Source: Acanthosepion esculentum
Lineage: Eukaryota > Mollusca > Cephalopoda > Sepiida > Sepiidae
NCBI GenBank assembly: GCA_964036315.1
Contig: OZ038510.1
Span: 79,410,349 to 79,474,348, forward strand
Direction of reading: 5' to 3'
Length of the DNA stretch: 64,000 nucleotides
Positions 41,456 through 53,327 of the stretch are shown piece by piece. The position numbers and the translations under genes were made by a program. The notes under the pieces were generated by a model. That model did not search any database. It had not been told where the DNA came from and saw nothing but the letters and a program-made list of their open reading frames with translations. Each line of letters opens with the position of its first letter. Position 1 is the first letter of the stretch.

Positions 41456-42518
41456 TTGTCGTGTATTTGAAAAAAAGGAAGAAGGAAAGATTTTAAGTGG
41501 TCCGGAATCAAATCAAGGGTCGGGTTAAATTATGAGTAATTATTTTCATTAGTCATTTTAGCAGTTTCTTTTGAATTATCCTTAATTGTTTATTTTTACT
41601 GCGATATTTAGATATATAAAGAGTCCAGGAAAAATAAACGAAAAGGAAAGGCAAGGAAAAGAAAAGCAGTTGATACAATAATGACAATCAAATAGAAAAA
41701 AAAATAACAACAGACAAACGAGAAATGAAAGCCGAGAGTAAACAGTATTTTTCCAAGCAGCCATCATTGTAGACACATCTCAAGTAAATCAGAGTTGGTT
41801 ATTCAGTGTTTGTGCATAAACCCCTCAGAGGTTTCAGGGGAAGGAAAGGCTCCTAAATGAGTGTATACGCGCATGCGCGCCTATGGCGGTGGTAGGGAGC
41901 GAAAATGAAGCGGTTTTCGCCTTTGGTCTTCAAATCAGGCGGAGAGAGCTGCCTATCGCTTTTAGCCGTCTATAATGGTCAATAACTGTAAGATTAGTGG
42001 TCCTTAGAGGCCAGGTGGTGCATTCGGCCATGATGGTCCGTTAACTAGGTTGGACTGTCGCAGTTAAGCATAAACGATATCTGAAGCCAGTGTTAAAACG
42101 GTTACCCTGTTCGAAAGTAAGGAAGTATCTAAAAGACAAAAAAGATTTTCTACCTCGAAAAAAAAAAAAAAAAAAAAAATAAACAAAAAAACAAAAAATA
42201 ATAAAACAAAAAGAACAAACAAAACGAAAAAAATAATCAGCTTACAAATATTGTATTTAAGTTTTTTTAAAGAATGTTTCTATCATTGTTTTGCGGTTTT
42301 GAACAGCCTGGCCTTCTTTAAACTGTTAATCACACTAGATGATACACTCTCTCCCAGAAACTGTCACTAAGACACGCTCAGCTTAGATTTAGTATAAACC
42401 TGGCTGAGTGGTTGATTCTATTAATGCTGAACAAACGCAATTGTGCCTTAGCTGGCGTCTGTAACAGGGATTTACTATTCGCCTGTATTTAAATTATTAA
42501 AAAAAAGTAATATACAAA
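41456..42518. other. Unique sequence with a GC-rich patch
   Basis: 41860-41960 is CpG-rich and contains GCGCATGCGC, a perfect NRF-1-type site, followed by CTATGGCGG. No frame beside it looks coding. 42160-42240 is A-rich simple sequence. Confidence 0.35.
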
Positions 42519-42713
42519 GTTCTTCTTCTTCTTCTTCTTCTTCTTCTTCTTCTTCTTCTTTTTTCTTCTTCTTCTTAATCTTCTTTCTTTTTCTTTTTCT
42601 TCTTCTTTCTTCTTCTTCTTTCTTCTTCTTCTTTTTCTTCTTCTTTTTTCCTGTTCTTCTTCTTCTTCTTCTTCTTCTTCTTCTTCTTCTTCTTCTTCTT
42701 CTTCTTCTTCTAT
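42519..42713. repeat. (CTT)n / (GAA)n tract, minus-strand LINE-A tail
   Basis: On the minus strand the GAA repeat starts right after the LINE-A 3' end, as at 9476. Confidence 0.9.
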
Positions 42714-42785
42714 GTGCTGTGTCTCTTCAGGATATGGGCGATCATGGCTCTCCACAAGTTCCTGTCCTTTGTAGCCCCTAGTAAA
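42714..42785 (-). pseudogene. LINE-A 3' terminal fragment
   Basis: The minus strand reads GGAGAGCCATGATCGCCCAT near the end of the family's C-terminus (WRAMIAHILKRHST-like), then GAA repeats. Confidence 0.6.
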
Positions 42786-43208
42786 TTTGGTCTTTTCGCT
42801 ATCTCTCCTAATCCCCGTTCTGCCAACAATTTACACAAGAGACGTCTCTTCTACTCCAATAGCTACATGTCTCGCACATCTCGCCTATGGAACTCCCTTC
42901 CCTATTACTGTTTCACTGACAAATACAATCTCCAACGGTTTAAGTGTAGCGTCAATCGACATCTCCAGTTGCCTTGATCTATCCACTTCCCTTCTTCACA
43001 TCCTTTCACCTTTCATTCCTATCTGCTCTCGCTTCAAATCTTCTGTAACCCCCTTGCCTTGATCGACCCACTGTCTTTCTCTTTCACCACATCCTCTCCT
43101 TTACCACTCCTATCTGCTCTTCCTCCAACCCTTCTATAACCCCTTGTGTGATAGTGGCCTCCAGCCTTGCTTGGGGTGATACGCTTAAAAAAAAAAAGAA
43201 AAAAAAAG
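42786..43208 (+). pseudogene. LINE-B C-terminal fragment
   Basis: Reads RRLFYSNSYMSRTSRLWNSL, PYYCFTDKYNLQRFKCSVNRH, the C-terminal block of a jockey/CR1-like RT protein, and ends GCCTTGCTTGGGGTGATACG plus an A-rich tail. 5'-truncated; no RT core. Confidence 0.75.
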
Positions 43209-43505
43209 CTCGTTAGCTATGTTATACGCTGCTTCCCACTGTCCGTCATTATCTTCAAACTGTCCCGTGACTATCAAATTTTCCAAGCCCTCTTTCCTCA
43301 TTACGTGCCATGGAAATTACAACTGTCTCTTCCTGATGTTAAGTATAAGTGACCTTTTTGTTTTCATTTTCCCTAAAACTTCATCGTTCCATTATATTCT
43401 CAGCATCCTTCTGTAGAACCGCATTTCTGTTGCTTCAAGCCCCTTGATCTGTGAGGCGATTGTCCACCATCCACTGCCATATAGGAGGGCCGATATTACG
43501 TAACA
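43209..43505 (-). pseudogene. LINE-A C-terminal fragment
   Basis: The minus strand reads CTCCTATATGGCAGTGGATG, GCGGTTCTACAGAAGGATGC (the RRMLR segment) and a KRSLILNIRKRQL-like piece. Frame broken. Confidence 0.6.
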
Positions 43506-43660
43506 GTTCAGTACGTTTTTCTTTTGTTTCTAACGCAATTTCCATGTTTAATACTTTTAACCGTAATACTATAGACTAAAATAAGAATGAAACAACATGA
43601 AATTAAAAAATTAAAATTTGAATACATCTGACAGGTGAAAACAACTGTTTTAGTTGATAT

Positions 43661-44222
43661 ACAAGGTGCGGCAGAAATACCTCACACATTTTAAAAGTTG
43701 ACAAAAAGGAGACGGTAACTGCCATTAAAACGATTATTTGACTGTTTTTTGAAGAAATGGCTACAGTTTTTATTCATTTAAAAAAAAAACAACATTTTTA
43801 AAATATGGCGGCCTCTATTCGCCAAACACTGTTGCAGAAGATTTCTAAAATTTTCCATCACCCGGAAGTTGGAGCGCTTCGAGGTCTCCCAAGTGACTTT
43901 CGTTTAATCGTTCAACCTGTGGCCCTGAAATTTTAGACCCATAGCAGTATCTATTTTTTTTTATCCGGAACTGCATCATTCCAACACTAGCAGAAAAAAA
44001 ATCTCTCTGTTGCAATTACAGATTCAGCAGTCTTGAAAAAAAACGTTTCAAATCAAACGCGCGGTGTGTGTGAGCCGGTCCAAGACATGATGGTAAGTGA
44101 TGGATTCTGTAAAAAATGGTAAGACATTAGCTAGATGAAAACACCATTGCCACTTGTCTAAGTTTATTATAATCATGCAGGTGACAGTTGAAAATATGGG
44201 AGGTATTTCTGCCGCAACCTGT
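43661..44222. mobile_element. MITE 4, ~560 bp
   Basis: Ends ACAAGGTGCGGCAGAAATAC and, inverted, GTATTTCTGCCGCAACCTGT, with similarity extending ~35 bp. TA lies at both borders. The internal sequence (GGCGGCCTCTATTCGCC region) encodes nothing I recognise. Confidence 0.75.
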
Positions 44223-44231
44223 TATTTGGGA

Positions 44232-44298
<67 letters not shown>
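44232..44298. repeat. (TA)n microsatellite
   Basis: Uninterrupted TA run close to the right end of MITE 4. Confidence 0.95.
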
Positions 44299-44302
<4 letters not shown>

Positions 44303-44479
44303 AATTTTTATATCAGAGAACAACGTTAGGAAAATGAAAACCAAATTGGGAAAAGATAGTGTTGTTGATTTTAGTTACTGTACACATTATTTTCTTTGAT
44401 TGATCTCTGATGAGAGAGTAACGGCAAACTAGTCAAGATGGGTCACTTTTTGTTGGTTCATTTGCTTTTCGATATTGCA

Positions 44480-44960
44480 ACTTTACGGTAATGTAACGCA
44501 GCTGGGCCAGACGGAATTGTAGCGGAAATTCTGACAGCTTTAGATGACTTTGGCATATACAGGATCACCGAAATTACAAATGAAATCTACAACAGCGGGG
44601 AGATACTGGAAGACCTCAGCAGATCTATCTTCATAGCTATGGCTAAGAAACCAGGCGCAAAGGAATGCAAATTTCACCGAACAATAAGCCTGATGAGCTA
44701 CATGACAAAACTCTTCATCCGTATTCTGTTGAATAGAGTGCGTTGTAGAATCAGGCCAGGGATAGGACAAGAACAGTGCGGGTTCGTTAAAGACACCGGA
44801 ACAAGGAACGCGATATTCATGCTCAGAATGTTATCAGAAAGAGCGATACAGATGCAGAAGGACGTGTACCTATGTTTCATAGCTGAGAGATGCAAGGGAT
44901 AGAGGGAGGTGGAGAGCCATGATCGCCTACGTCCTGAAAGGGCACGGCACATAAAAAGAA
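44480..44960 (+). pseudogene. LINE-A reverse transcriptase finger region fused to its 3' tail
   Basis: Reads AAGPDGIVAEILTAL, ITNEIYNSGEILEDLSRS, KECKFHRTISLMSYMTKLF, then RPGIGQEQCGFVKDTGTRNA and MQKDVYLCFI, just before where motif A should follow. It then jumps to GGAGAGCCATGATCGCCTAC, the family's 3' end. The RT palm and C-terminus are deleted. Confidence 0.75.
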
Positions 44961-45039
44961 ACATATTTTGTGTAGTTTTTATAAGAATTACTAATTTCTG
45001 TAGTCTTTTCAGAATGTTGAAATTAAGAATACGCTTTTC

Positions 45040-45337
45040 GGGCTCAGGAAGGTTGCTTGAGAGGGAGAGAGAAAGAAAGAGAAAGAGAGAGGGCGGGCAA
45101 TGTCGGAGTAAAATAAAAATAAACCCAAAATAACTGCTTAAAAAAAAGTCACAGGGAGAGGGAAAATAGAGAGAGAGAGTTAAAGATAGATAGAGAGTGT
45201 GTAAGTGAGATAGAGAGAGAGAGAGAGAGAGACAGTGAGAAAGAAAGAAAGAGAGAGAGAGACGTGAGCAATGTCGAAGTAAAATAAAAATCTACTCAAA
45301 TTAACTGTATCATAAAAGGTCACAGAGAAAGAATAAA

Positions 45338-45374
<37 letters not shown>

Positions 45375-45735
45375 GGCAAAGAGAGAGAGAGAGCGAAAGA
45401 GAAAGAGAAGTGGGAAATATAGAGAGAAAGTGAGAGGTTGAGAGAGTGAGTGGGAGAGAAAGAAATAAAGAAATAGAGAGACGTTCACAATGTCAGAGTA
45501 AAATAAAGATACACCCAAACTAACACAGAGAGAGAGAGGGGGGAGAGAGAAAAAGAAGGATAGAGAAATAGAGGGAAAGGAAGAGAGAGATAGAAGAAGA
45601 AAGGGAAAGAGAGAGAGAGAGAGAGAGAAAAGGAAAGAGAGAGAGGCGTACATAATGTTAGAGTAAAATAAACCTACACCCAAACTGCATCACAGAAGCT
45701 CACAGAGAGAGAGACACAAAAGGAAAGAGAGAGAA

Positions 45736-45772
<37 letters not shown>

Positions 45773-45975
45773 AATAAAGAAAAAGAGAGACAAAGAGTGA
45801 GAAGAGCGAGAAAGAAAGAGAGAGAGAAAGAGAAAGAGAGAGAGACAAAGAAAAAGAACGAGAAAGAAAGAAAGAGAGAGAGAGGCAAAGAGTGAGAAAG
45901 AGCGAGAAAGCGAGAAAGAAAAAACAGAGAGATAGAGATAGAGATAGAGAGAGATAGAGATAGAGAGAGAGCCAT
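45040..45975. repeat. GA-rich repeat with ~170-220-bp higher-order units
   Basis: Purine runs are punctuated four times by AATGT(C/T)(G/A)GAGTAAAATAAA followed by ACCCAAACT-like sequence (near 45096, 45268, 45487 and 45653). Ser/Leu-rich minus frames are artefacts. Confidence 0.85.
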
Positions 45976-46869
45976 CTCAATCATATTTTTATTTCACTTA
46001 CGGTATTCCATAAACTTGAAGGTAACGGAGAAGCCATTTGCTTCTGCCTCGTCTTCATTGGGCGTTCATAAATGATTGGATGAGAGAACGTTAGAGGATT
46101 TCTCTCATACGATAATCGGTCTCAGTGGCTTTACTTATGCCAGAGAGATAAGATAAGCTTTCCATTGGACAGTCGAGTGAATCTAAAACTTTGTGAGATG
46201 ACCAAAGCTGGGCCTGGTCAATCCTCGGGAGATGTTAACCCCGATTAAATGGCATAATTGGCACATCTATGCGTAAGGTTTTCGAATGACTGTGACAGAA
46301 TGAAAGACTAACAAAATAAGACCAGAATTACGCCATGATTTGCCCCTAAATTTAAATCTTTTCTGAGATATGGGATATGAGTCTTGAATTTTCATCAGTC
46401 TACCAAAGCGGAAGATTGAAACGATTTCAACAGAAAGCGGTCGTTAATACAATTCCGCTTGACTAAAACCTCTTCCGAAAGTTATCATCAGATTAAATGG
46501 TCGCTTGGCAGGCGAGAACCGAAAATTGAGTGGCGGCCTCCGTCGGTCTGTCTGTGAAGCATCTAAAGATTTATCTCGGAATAATTTTACCGTTTTCCAG
46601 AATCAAGATATTTGGCTATTATCGTTGAAAAGTTAGTGGCGAAAAGAAATGTTAATGACTTATTTAGCCGCTTTTGCGAGCGCAATAATTGGCATTGGTA
46701 AACAAGGAAACGTAATAATGGATTCTTTGCGAAAGAGTTTCATAGAAAAGATTAGATTATTTAATAACCGAAAATATCATTGTCTGTGTCACTGGTGTGA
46801 GTAAGGCTGTACATTTAATTAAAATTTTAAATTAAATCGATAACGGCAATTATGCAATAACAGCAGAGG
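45976..46869. other. Unique, non-repetitive sequence, no gene recognised
   Basis: About 890 bp of normal complexity with no frame above 60 codons and no family similarity seen. It stands out as one of the few stretches not obviously mobile. Confidence 0.35.
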
Positions 46870-47515
46870 TTAAGTAAAAAAAGTAATTCAATGAAGATAA
46901 TAGACATTTGAATGACACACAAATTACTTTAAAACCATTAAACATACAAATTACTTTAAGCCATTAAACATAAATTATTTTAAAACCATTAAACACACAA
47001 ATTATGTTAAAACTATTAAACTCACAAATCACTTTAACCCATTAAACATAAATTATTTTAAAACATTTAAACACGCAAATTATTTTTAGCCATTAAAAAT
47101 AAATTATTTTAAAACCATTAAACACACAAATTATTTTAAACGGTTAAACATATAAATTACTTTAGTCATTAATCATTATTTTAAAACCATTAAACATACA
47201 AATTATTTTAAAATCATCAAACACACAAATTACTTTAACCCATTGAACATAAGTTATTTTAAAACAATTAAACACACAAATTATTTTAAAACCATTAAAC
47301 TCACAAATTACTTTAAGTCATTAAACATAAATTAAATCTACTGAACACACAAATTATTTCAAAACTATTAAACACACTGATTACTTTAAACATTAAACTT
47401 ACAAATTACTTTAACCTATTAAACATAAGTTATTTTAAAAGTATTAAACACAAAAAATACTATAAACCATTAAACACAAATTATTTTAAAACCATTAAAC
47501 ACACAAATTTCTTTA
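46870..47515. repeat. ~28-bp minisatellite, CCATTAAACACACAAATTA type
   Basis: About 22 diverged copies of ACCATTAAACACACAAATTA plus (C/T)TTTAAA. Copies alternate between 'acacaaatta' and shorter 'ataaatta' forms. Confidence 0.9.
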
Positions 47516-47571
47516 GGTTAAATTATCAGAGAGCGAAACCCGTCGACTAAGTTTTCCTTTCGTCTTTATTC

Positions 47572-47579
<8 letters not shown>

Positions 47580-47624
<45 letters not shown>
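47580..47624. repeat. (TA)n microsatellite
   Basis: Borders the terminal repeat of the Tc1 fragment. Confidence 0.95.
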
Positions 47625-47625
<1 letters not shown>

Positions 47626-47630
<5 letters not shown>

Positions 47631-47912
47631 GGTTGGACAAAATAATTGAAACACTTGTTAAATTCAAAGAAAATTTATTTAATATGGAGTTGGTCCTCCT
47701 TTAGCCTCACATACAGCTTTAATACGTCTAGGAATGGAATCATACAGCTTCCTGACTTCATCCAGAGGAATTTTCAGCCATTCTTCCATTAACACCTGAT
47801 CCAGCTCTTTAAGACACGACGGTGGAAGATAGCGGCTCTTAACTTGTCGCTCCAAAATCCACCACAAATGTTCAATAATATTGATATCTGGTGATTGCGG
47901 AGGCCACTCCAT
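47626..47912 (-). pseudogene. Tc1-like transposase C-terminus with one TIR
   Basis: The minus strand reads MEWPPQSPDINIIEHLWWIL, then KELDQVLMEEWLKIP and RRIKAVCEAKGGPTPY, a clean 77-residue Tc1 C-terminus including the third catalytic Glu in IEHLW. The 3' end has GTTTCAATTATTTTGTCCA, a Tc1-type terminal repeat. The rest is missing; the LINE-C fragment begins immediately beyond. Confidence 0.85.
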
Positions 47913-47924
47913 GTGTTCTAGCTC

Positions 47925-48510
47925 ACTTTCATACTAATACTCGTAATAATAATGATAATAGCTGGTATGAACACCACCCAGACCCGGTTATGGAGAAAGG
48001 ACCTGTAACAATTTTATGGGACTACAAAATGCACACAAAGATAACAATCAAATCTAATCACTCAGATATCGTTATTAGAGACTGCAAACAAACAAAGTGC
48101 CTCCTTATTGATATGGCAGTCCCTGCAGACTATAATGTATCTCTGAAGATGTTCAAAAAAATATCAAAATACAAGGACCTCGAAATTGAAATATAAAAAA
48201 TGTGGGGCATGAGGACATTAACAATTCCAGTTGTAGTTGGAGCCCTCTGGTTGATTGGAACAGATTCCAATAGATTCATAGAAGAGATTCCTGGTAGCCC
48301 ATGCCTTAAAGAAATACAAAAAATTGTTCCCACGAGTACAGGCCACACCTACGAAGGGATTTGTCCATGTAAAATATGGATTTCTTTTCTTTTTCTTTTT
48401 TAATTGCTCTGTGGAAAATGTCATGATGCCATTTCTGACCTTAGGTCTCTGGTCGGGACCCGGAAAGAAATGAGTACACACCAGAAATTAAAGGAAATAA
48501 TAATAATAAC
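47925..48510 (+). pseudogene. LINE-C C-terminal fragment, copy 1
   Basis: Reads YEHHPDPVMEKGPVTILWD, KITIKSNHSDIVIRDCKQTK, CLLIDMAVPADYNVSLKMF and SKYKDLEIEI, then IPVVVGALWLIG and CLKEIQKIVPTSTGHT. This is the C-terminal domain found behind many invertebrate LINE reverse transcriptases. Ends in an (AAT)n-type tail. One stop in the domain. Confidence 0.75.
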
Positions 48511-48639
48511 ATCATTTTTCTCTTTCTCTGATTGCATGTCACCTTGTCCGTTTGCATCTTCTCATACAAAACAAAAATGTTGTCTCTTGAGACTGGGGTG
48601 GGGGGTAACAATTATTACAAAAAAAGCAAACGCAAAACA

Positions 48640-51170
48640 CAAGTTATAATAATCATAAAAAGAATAAAAACTAAAATTAATAAATAAAACTAAAACTAAA
48701 TAAAATGAAAATAAAACAAAAATAAAAACTAACACTGAATAAAATGAAAATAAAAACTAAAAACTAAAATAAAACCTAAAATTAATAAATAAAAATAAAA
48801 TAAAAATAAAAACTAAAACTGAATAAAATGAAAATAAAAATAAAAACAAGAATAAAAACTAAAATTAATAAATAAAAATAAAATAAAAAATAAAACTAAA
48901 ACTGAATAAAATGAAAATAAAAATAAAAACAAAAATAAAACCTAAAATTAATAAATAAAAATAAAATAAAAATAAAAACAAACTGAATAAAATGAAAATA
49001 AAAATAAAAACAAAAATAAAACCTAAAATTAATAAATAAAAATAAAATAAAAATAAAAACAAACTGAATAAAATGAAAATAAAAATAAAAACAAAAATAA
49101 AAACTAAAATTAATAAATAAAAATGAAGTAAAAATAAAAACTAAAACTGAATAAAATGAAAATAAAACTAAAAACTAAAATAAAAACTAAAATTAATAAA
49201 TAAAAATAAAATAAAAATAAAAACTAAAACTGAATAAAATGAAAATAAAAATAAAAACAAAAATAAAACCTAAAATTAATAAAAATAAAAACTTAAACTG
49301 AATAAAATGAAAATAAAAATAAAAACAAAAATAAAACCTAAAATTAATAAATAAAAATAAAATAAAAAATAAAACTAAAACTGAATAAAATGAAAATAAA
49401 AATAAAAACAAAAATAAAACCTAAAATTAATAAATAAAAATAAAATAAAAATAAAAACAAACTGAATAAAATGAAAATAAAAATAAAAACAAAAATAAAA
49501 ACTAAAATTAATAAATAAAAATAAAATATAAATAAAAACTAAAACTGAATAAAATGAAAATAAAACTAAAAACTAAAATAAAAACTAAAATTAATAAATA
49601 AAAATAAAATAAAAAATAAAACTAAAACTGAATAAAATGAAAATAAAAATAAAAACAAAAATAAAACCTAAAATTAATAAATAAAAATAAAATAAAAATA
49701 AAAACAAACTGAATAAAATGAAAATAAAAATAAAAACAAAAATAAAAACTAAAATTAATAAATAAAAATAAAGTAAAAATAAAAACTAAAACTGAATAAA
49801 ATGAAAATAAAACTAAAAACTAAAATAAAAACTAAAATTAATAAATAAAAATAAAATAAAAATAAAAACTAAAACTGAATAAAATGAAAATAAAAATAAA
49901 AACAAAAATAAAACCTAAAATTAATAAAAATAAAAACTTAAACTGAATAAAATGAAAATAAAAATAAAAACAAAAATAAAACCTAAAATTAATAAATAAA
50001 AATAAAATAAAAAATAAAACTAAAACTGAATAAAATGAAAATAAAATAAAAACAAAAATAAAACCTAAAATTAATAAATAAAAATAAAATAAAAATAAAA
50101 AGAAACTGAATAAAATGAAAATAAAAATAAAAACAAAAATAAAAACTAAAATTAATAAATAAAAATAAAATATAAATAAAAACTAAAACTGAATAAAATG
50201 AAAATAAAACTAAAAACTAAAATAAAAACTAAAATTAATAAATAAAAATAAAATAAAAAATAAAACTAAAACTGAATAAAATGAAAATAAAAATAAAAAC
50301 AAAAATAAAACCTAAAATTAATAAATAAAAATAAAATAAAAATAAAAACAAACTAAATAAAATGAAAATAAAAATAAAAACAAAAATAAAAACTAAAATT
50401 AATAAATAAAAATAAAGTAAAAATAAAAACTAAAACTGAATAAAATGAAAATAAAACTAAAAACTAAAATAAAAACTAAAATTAATAAATAAAAATAAAA
50501 TAAAAATAAAAACTAAAACTGAATAAAATGAAAATAAAAATAAAAACAAAAATAAAACCTAAAATTAATAAAAATAAAAACTTAAACTGAATAAAATGAA
50601 AATAAAAATAAAAACAAAAATAAAACCTAAAATTAATAAATAAAATTAAAATAAAAAATAAAACTAAAACTGAATAAAATGAAAATAAAATAAAAACAAA
50701 AATAAAACCTAAAATTAATAAATAAAAATAAAATAAAAATAAAAACAAACTGAATAAAATGAAAATAAAAATAAAAACAAAAATAAAAACTAAAATTAAT
50801 AAATAAAAATAAAATATAAATAAAAACTAAAACTGAATAAAATGAAAATAAAACTAAAAACTAAAATAAAAACTAAAATTAATAAATAAAAATAAAATAA
50901 AAAATAAAACTAAAACTGAATAAAATGAAAATAAAAATAAAAACAAAAATAAAACCTAAAATTAATAAATAAAAATAAAATAAAAATAAAAACAAACTAA
51001 ATAAAATGAAAATAAAAATAAAAACAAAAATAAAAACTAAAACTGAATAAAATGAAAATAAAACTAAAAACTAAAATAAAAACTAAAATTAATAAAAATA
51101 AAATAAAAATAAAAACTTAAACTGAATAAAATGAAAATAAAAAATAAAAATAAAAATAAAAACAAAAACA
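48640..51170. repeat. A-rich satellite with nested ~90-100-bp units and ~645-bp higher-order repeat
   Basis: Built from ACTGAATAAAATGAAAATAA and CTAAAATTAATAAATAAAA modules. The variant TTAATAAAAATAAAAACTTA occurs at 49276, 49921 and 50565, i.e. every 644-645 bp, revealing a higher-order period. Minus-strand Phe/Ile/Tyr frames repeat accordingly. Confidence 0.92.
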
Positions 51171-51372
51171 TATACGCAAATGTCCTAGAACCCTGTGTAG
51201 AGTTGTATTAACGTAAGAAAGAACAAGAAGTAGAGTTTTTAGGGCTACACAGGAAAGAAAGCTGATTTTACACTTGAAGAGGTCAAGATTTAATTAGTGA
51301 ATAAAATTTCGAAAGTTCAGGCGGACACGTTATGAGTATAATGCGGAAGTCATGCTCATTTCTGGATAAAAG

Positions 51373-51490
51373 GCTTACGGCCATATCATGTTGAATTACC
51401 GGTTCCCGTACGATCAACGAAGTTAAGCAACGCTGAGCTTGGTCATTATCTAGATTGGTGATCGCTTGCGAATATCAGGTGCTGTTAGCT
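51373..51490 (+). rRNA. 5S-rRNA-derived unit 1 (pseudogene / SINE head)
   Basis: 118 bp starting GCTTACGGCCATATCATGTT, with AAGTTAAGCAACGCTGAGC (A box region) and GATCGC (C box region), ending GGTGCTGTTAGC. It keeps the TTGA absent from the big array and is therefore closer to a normal 5S, but has several C-box substitutions. Confidence 0.75.
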
Positions 51491-51509
51491 TAGATGTGTG
51501 GGTGGTATA

Positions 51510-51626
51510 GCTTACGGCCATATCACGTTGAAACCCCGTTTCCCGTACGATCACCGAAGTTAAGCAATGTAAAGCTTGGTCAGTATCTATATAAGTGACC
51601 ACTTGGGGATATCCGGTGCTGTAAGC
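51510..51626 (+). rRNA. 5S-rRNA-derived unit 2 (pseudogene / SINE head)
   Basis: 117 bp head-to-tail with unit 1 across a ~20-bp spacer that resembles the array spacer at 18.8-21.7 kb (TTAGATGTG against TTGGATGTG). GAAGTTAAGCAATG and TGACCACTTGGGGATA are visible. It is followed directly by the tRNA-like module. Confidence 0.75.
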
Positions 51627-51785
51627 TTAGATGCGTGTGGTGTGATGGATAATGTTAATCGTTAATCGGCGAGCCGAGGTCTAATTACAGTCAGCTTTGT
51701 TACAGTCACTTACGCGAAAATATCCTTAGGAAAGGTATGAATCCACCTCTTCTCCCCCCAGCTATGGGTTAATTAGCAAGACGTG
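51627..51785 (+). mobile_element. tRNA-like SINE module downstream of the 5S pair
   Basis: GGTGTGATGGATAATG (A-box-like), then ATCCTTAGGAAAGGTATGAA and CCCCCCAGCTATGGG. Aligns with the minus-strand module at 18665-18830. Confidence 0.6.
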
Positions 51786-51999
51786 TATCACTAAACTCCT
51801 TAATATCTCAAAAAACAAAAAAACAATCTAAAAATATTTTCAGACTTTAAACGTCATGGAAAGAGTTGATAACCCATAAAAAATAAATAAATAAATCTTT
51901 CTGAGTATGTCTGTCTTCTGTGGTGCTTAGCTAATCCTTTTTACAGACGCCTGCACGGACTCATTTGTACTTTTTTTAACACCCACAAAACCAACCTGG

Positions 52000-52440
52000 G
52001 GTTTATACTGAAAATATGCTACTAAACTCTTATATAATATCGGTCCTCCTATATGGCAGCGAATGCTGGACAATCTCCTCATAGATGAAGAAAAGACTTG
52101 AGGTAATAGAAATGCAGTTCTACAGAAGTATACTGAGAATGTGAGCAATTACGAAGCTTTTAAGAAAATGGAAACAAAAAGAACATCTACTAAGCACCAG
52201 AAAGAGACAGCTGAAATTTCTTGGGCATATAATGAGGAAAAAAGGCTTGGAGAATTTGGCACTCACAGGACATTTGAGGCAAGATGAAAACAACGTATAA
52301 ACTACTTTAACGAGGTAACAACTTAAAACCATTAGCAGAAATAACATAAAGACGAATTTTGCTAAGGGCTACAAAGGACAGGAAGATGTGGAAACACATG
52401 ATCGTCCACGTCCTGAAAGGACACGGAAGATAAAAGAAAT
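52000..52440 (+). pseudogene. LINE-A C-terminal fragment
   Basis: Collinear: GGTCCTCCTATATGGCAGCG, TTCTACAGAAGTATACTGAG, AAGAGACAGCTGAAATTTCT, GGGCATATAATGAGG, and CACATGATCGTCCACGTCCT at the end. Decayed frame. Confidence 0.65.
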
Positions 52441-52449
52441 ATCAAATTT

Positions 52450-52640
52450 TCTACGCTATCTTTTATCATTAAGTTCCATAGAAATTTCAATTTTCTTTCC
52501 TGATGTTAAGTATAATTGTCCTATTTGTCTCCATTTTCTCTAAAACTTTATTGCTGTTCACGTGTCCAGTCCGTGATATTCTTAACATCTTCCTCAGATC
52601 TTTTCGCCATATGTGATGAGACAGATGTTATATAACGTTT
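52450..52640 (-). pseudogene. LINE-A fragment, inverted
   Basis: The minus strand carries AAGATGTTAAGAATATCACG and a KVLEKMETNRTIILNIRK-like reading, so two LINE-A pieces lie tail to tail. Confidence 0.5.
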
Positions 52641-52724
52641 CAGCACTCTTTTAGGTTACAAGTGAAAATATAATAAGTTTGTGCAATAGTAGTAGTAATA
52701 ATACCAATGCTTGCTTACTATAAA

Positions 52725-53292
52725 TTACTAAGTAGACATATTGAAAAAGTGTGTTAAATATGCAAAAACAACTGACCATCGTGTATCAGTTGAAACACTG
52801 TTAGCACCCACTGAATATAAAACTTGGCATGATACAGTGGGACAATCCAAGCTAATCGTCCAGACATCGTAATCAAAGATCACAAGAACAGAATGTGCTT
52901 TCTTATTGATATGACAGTCCTTGTAGATTATAATGTATCTTAGAAAAACTATGAAAAATAATTTTTTTAAAAATCTATGAAAATACAAGGATCTTGAAGT
53001 GGAAATCTCAAAAATGTGGCACACGAGGGCATCAATAATTCCAGTTGTAGTTGGAGCCCTCGGATTGATTGGAAAAAGGTTCCGATAGACTCATTGAAGT
53101 GATCTCTGGCAGTCCATGCCTTAAAGAAATAATAAAAAAGTACAGCTCGCACATTACGAAGAGCTTTATCTACGTTAAATGTTTGTGATTTTATTTTTAA
53201 ATGATCACTGGAAAATGTCATGAAGCTATTTCTGACCTTAGGTCTCTGATTGGGACCCGGATGGGAATGTGTATACAACAGAAATCAAAGGA

Positions 53293-53325
<33 letters not shown>
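52725..53325 (+). pseudogene. LINE-C C-terminal fragment, copy 2
   Basis: Broken pieces: EYKTWHDTVGQ, ANRPDIVIKDHK, FLIDMTVLVDYNVS and an IPVVVGALGLIG segment, then CTTAGGTCTCTGATTGGGAC and an (AAT)n tail at 53292-53325. Multiple frameshifts. Confidence 0.7.

Positions 53326-53327
<2 letters not shown>

Noticed and set aside
45180..45984. Ser/Leu-rich minus frames with signal-peptide-like starts
   Set aside because: Antisense of the GA-rich repeat; no non-repetitive coding part.
47891..48196. Independent 101-codon gene
   Set aside because: It is the C-terminal domain of LINE-C fused by chance to the end of a Tc1 fragment.
48865..50748. Hydrophobic minus-strand frames resembling membrane proteins
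   Set aside because: Antisense of an A-rich satellite; repeated with the satellite period.
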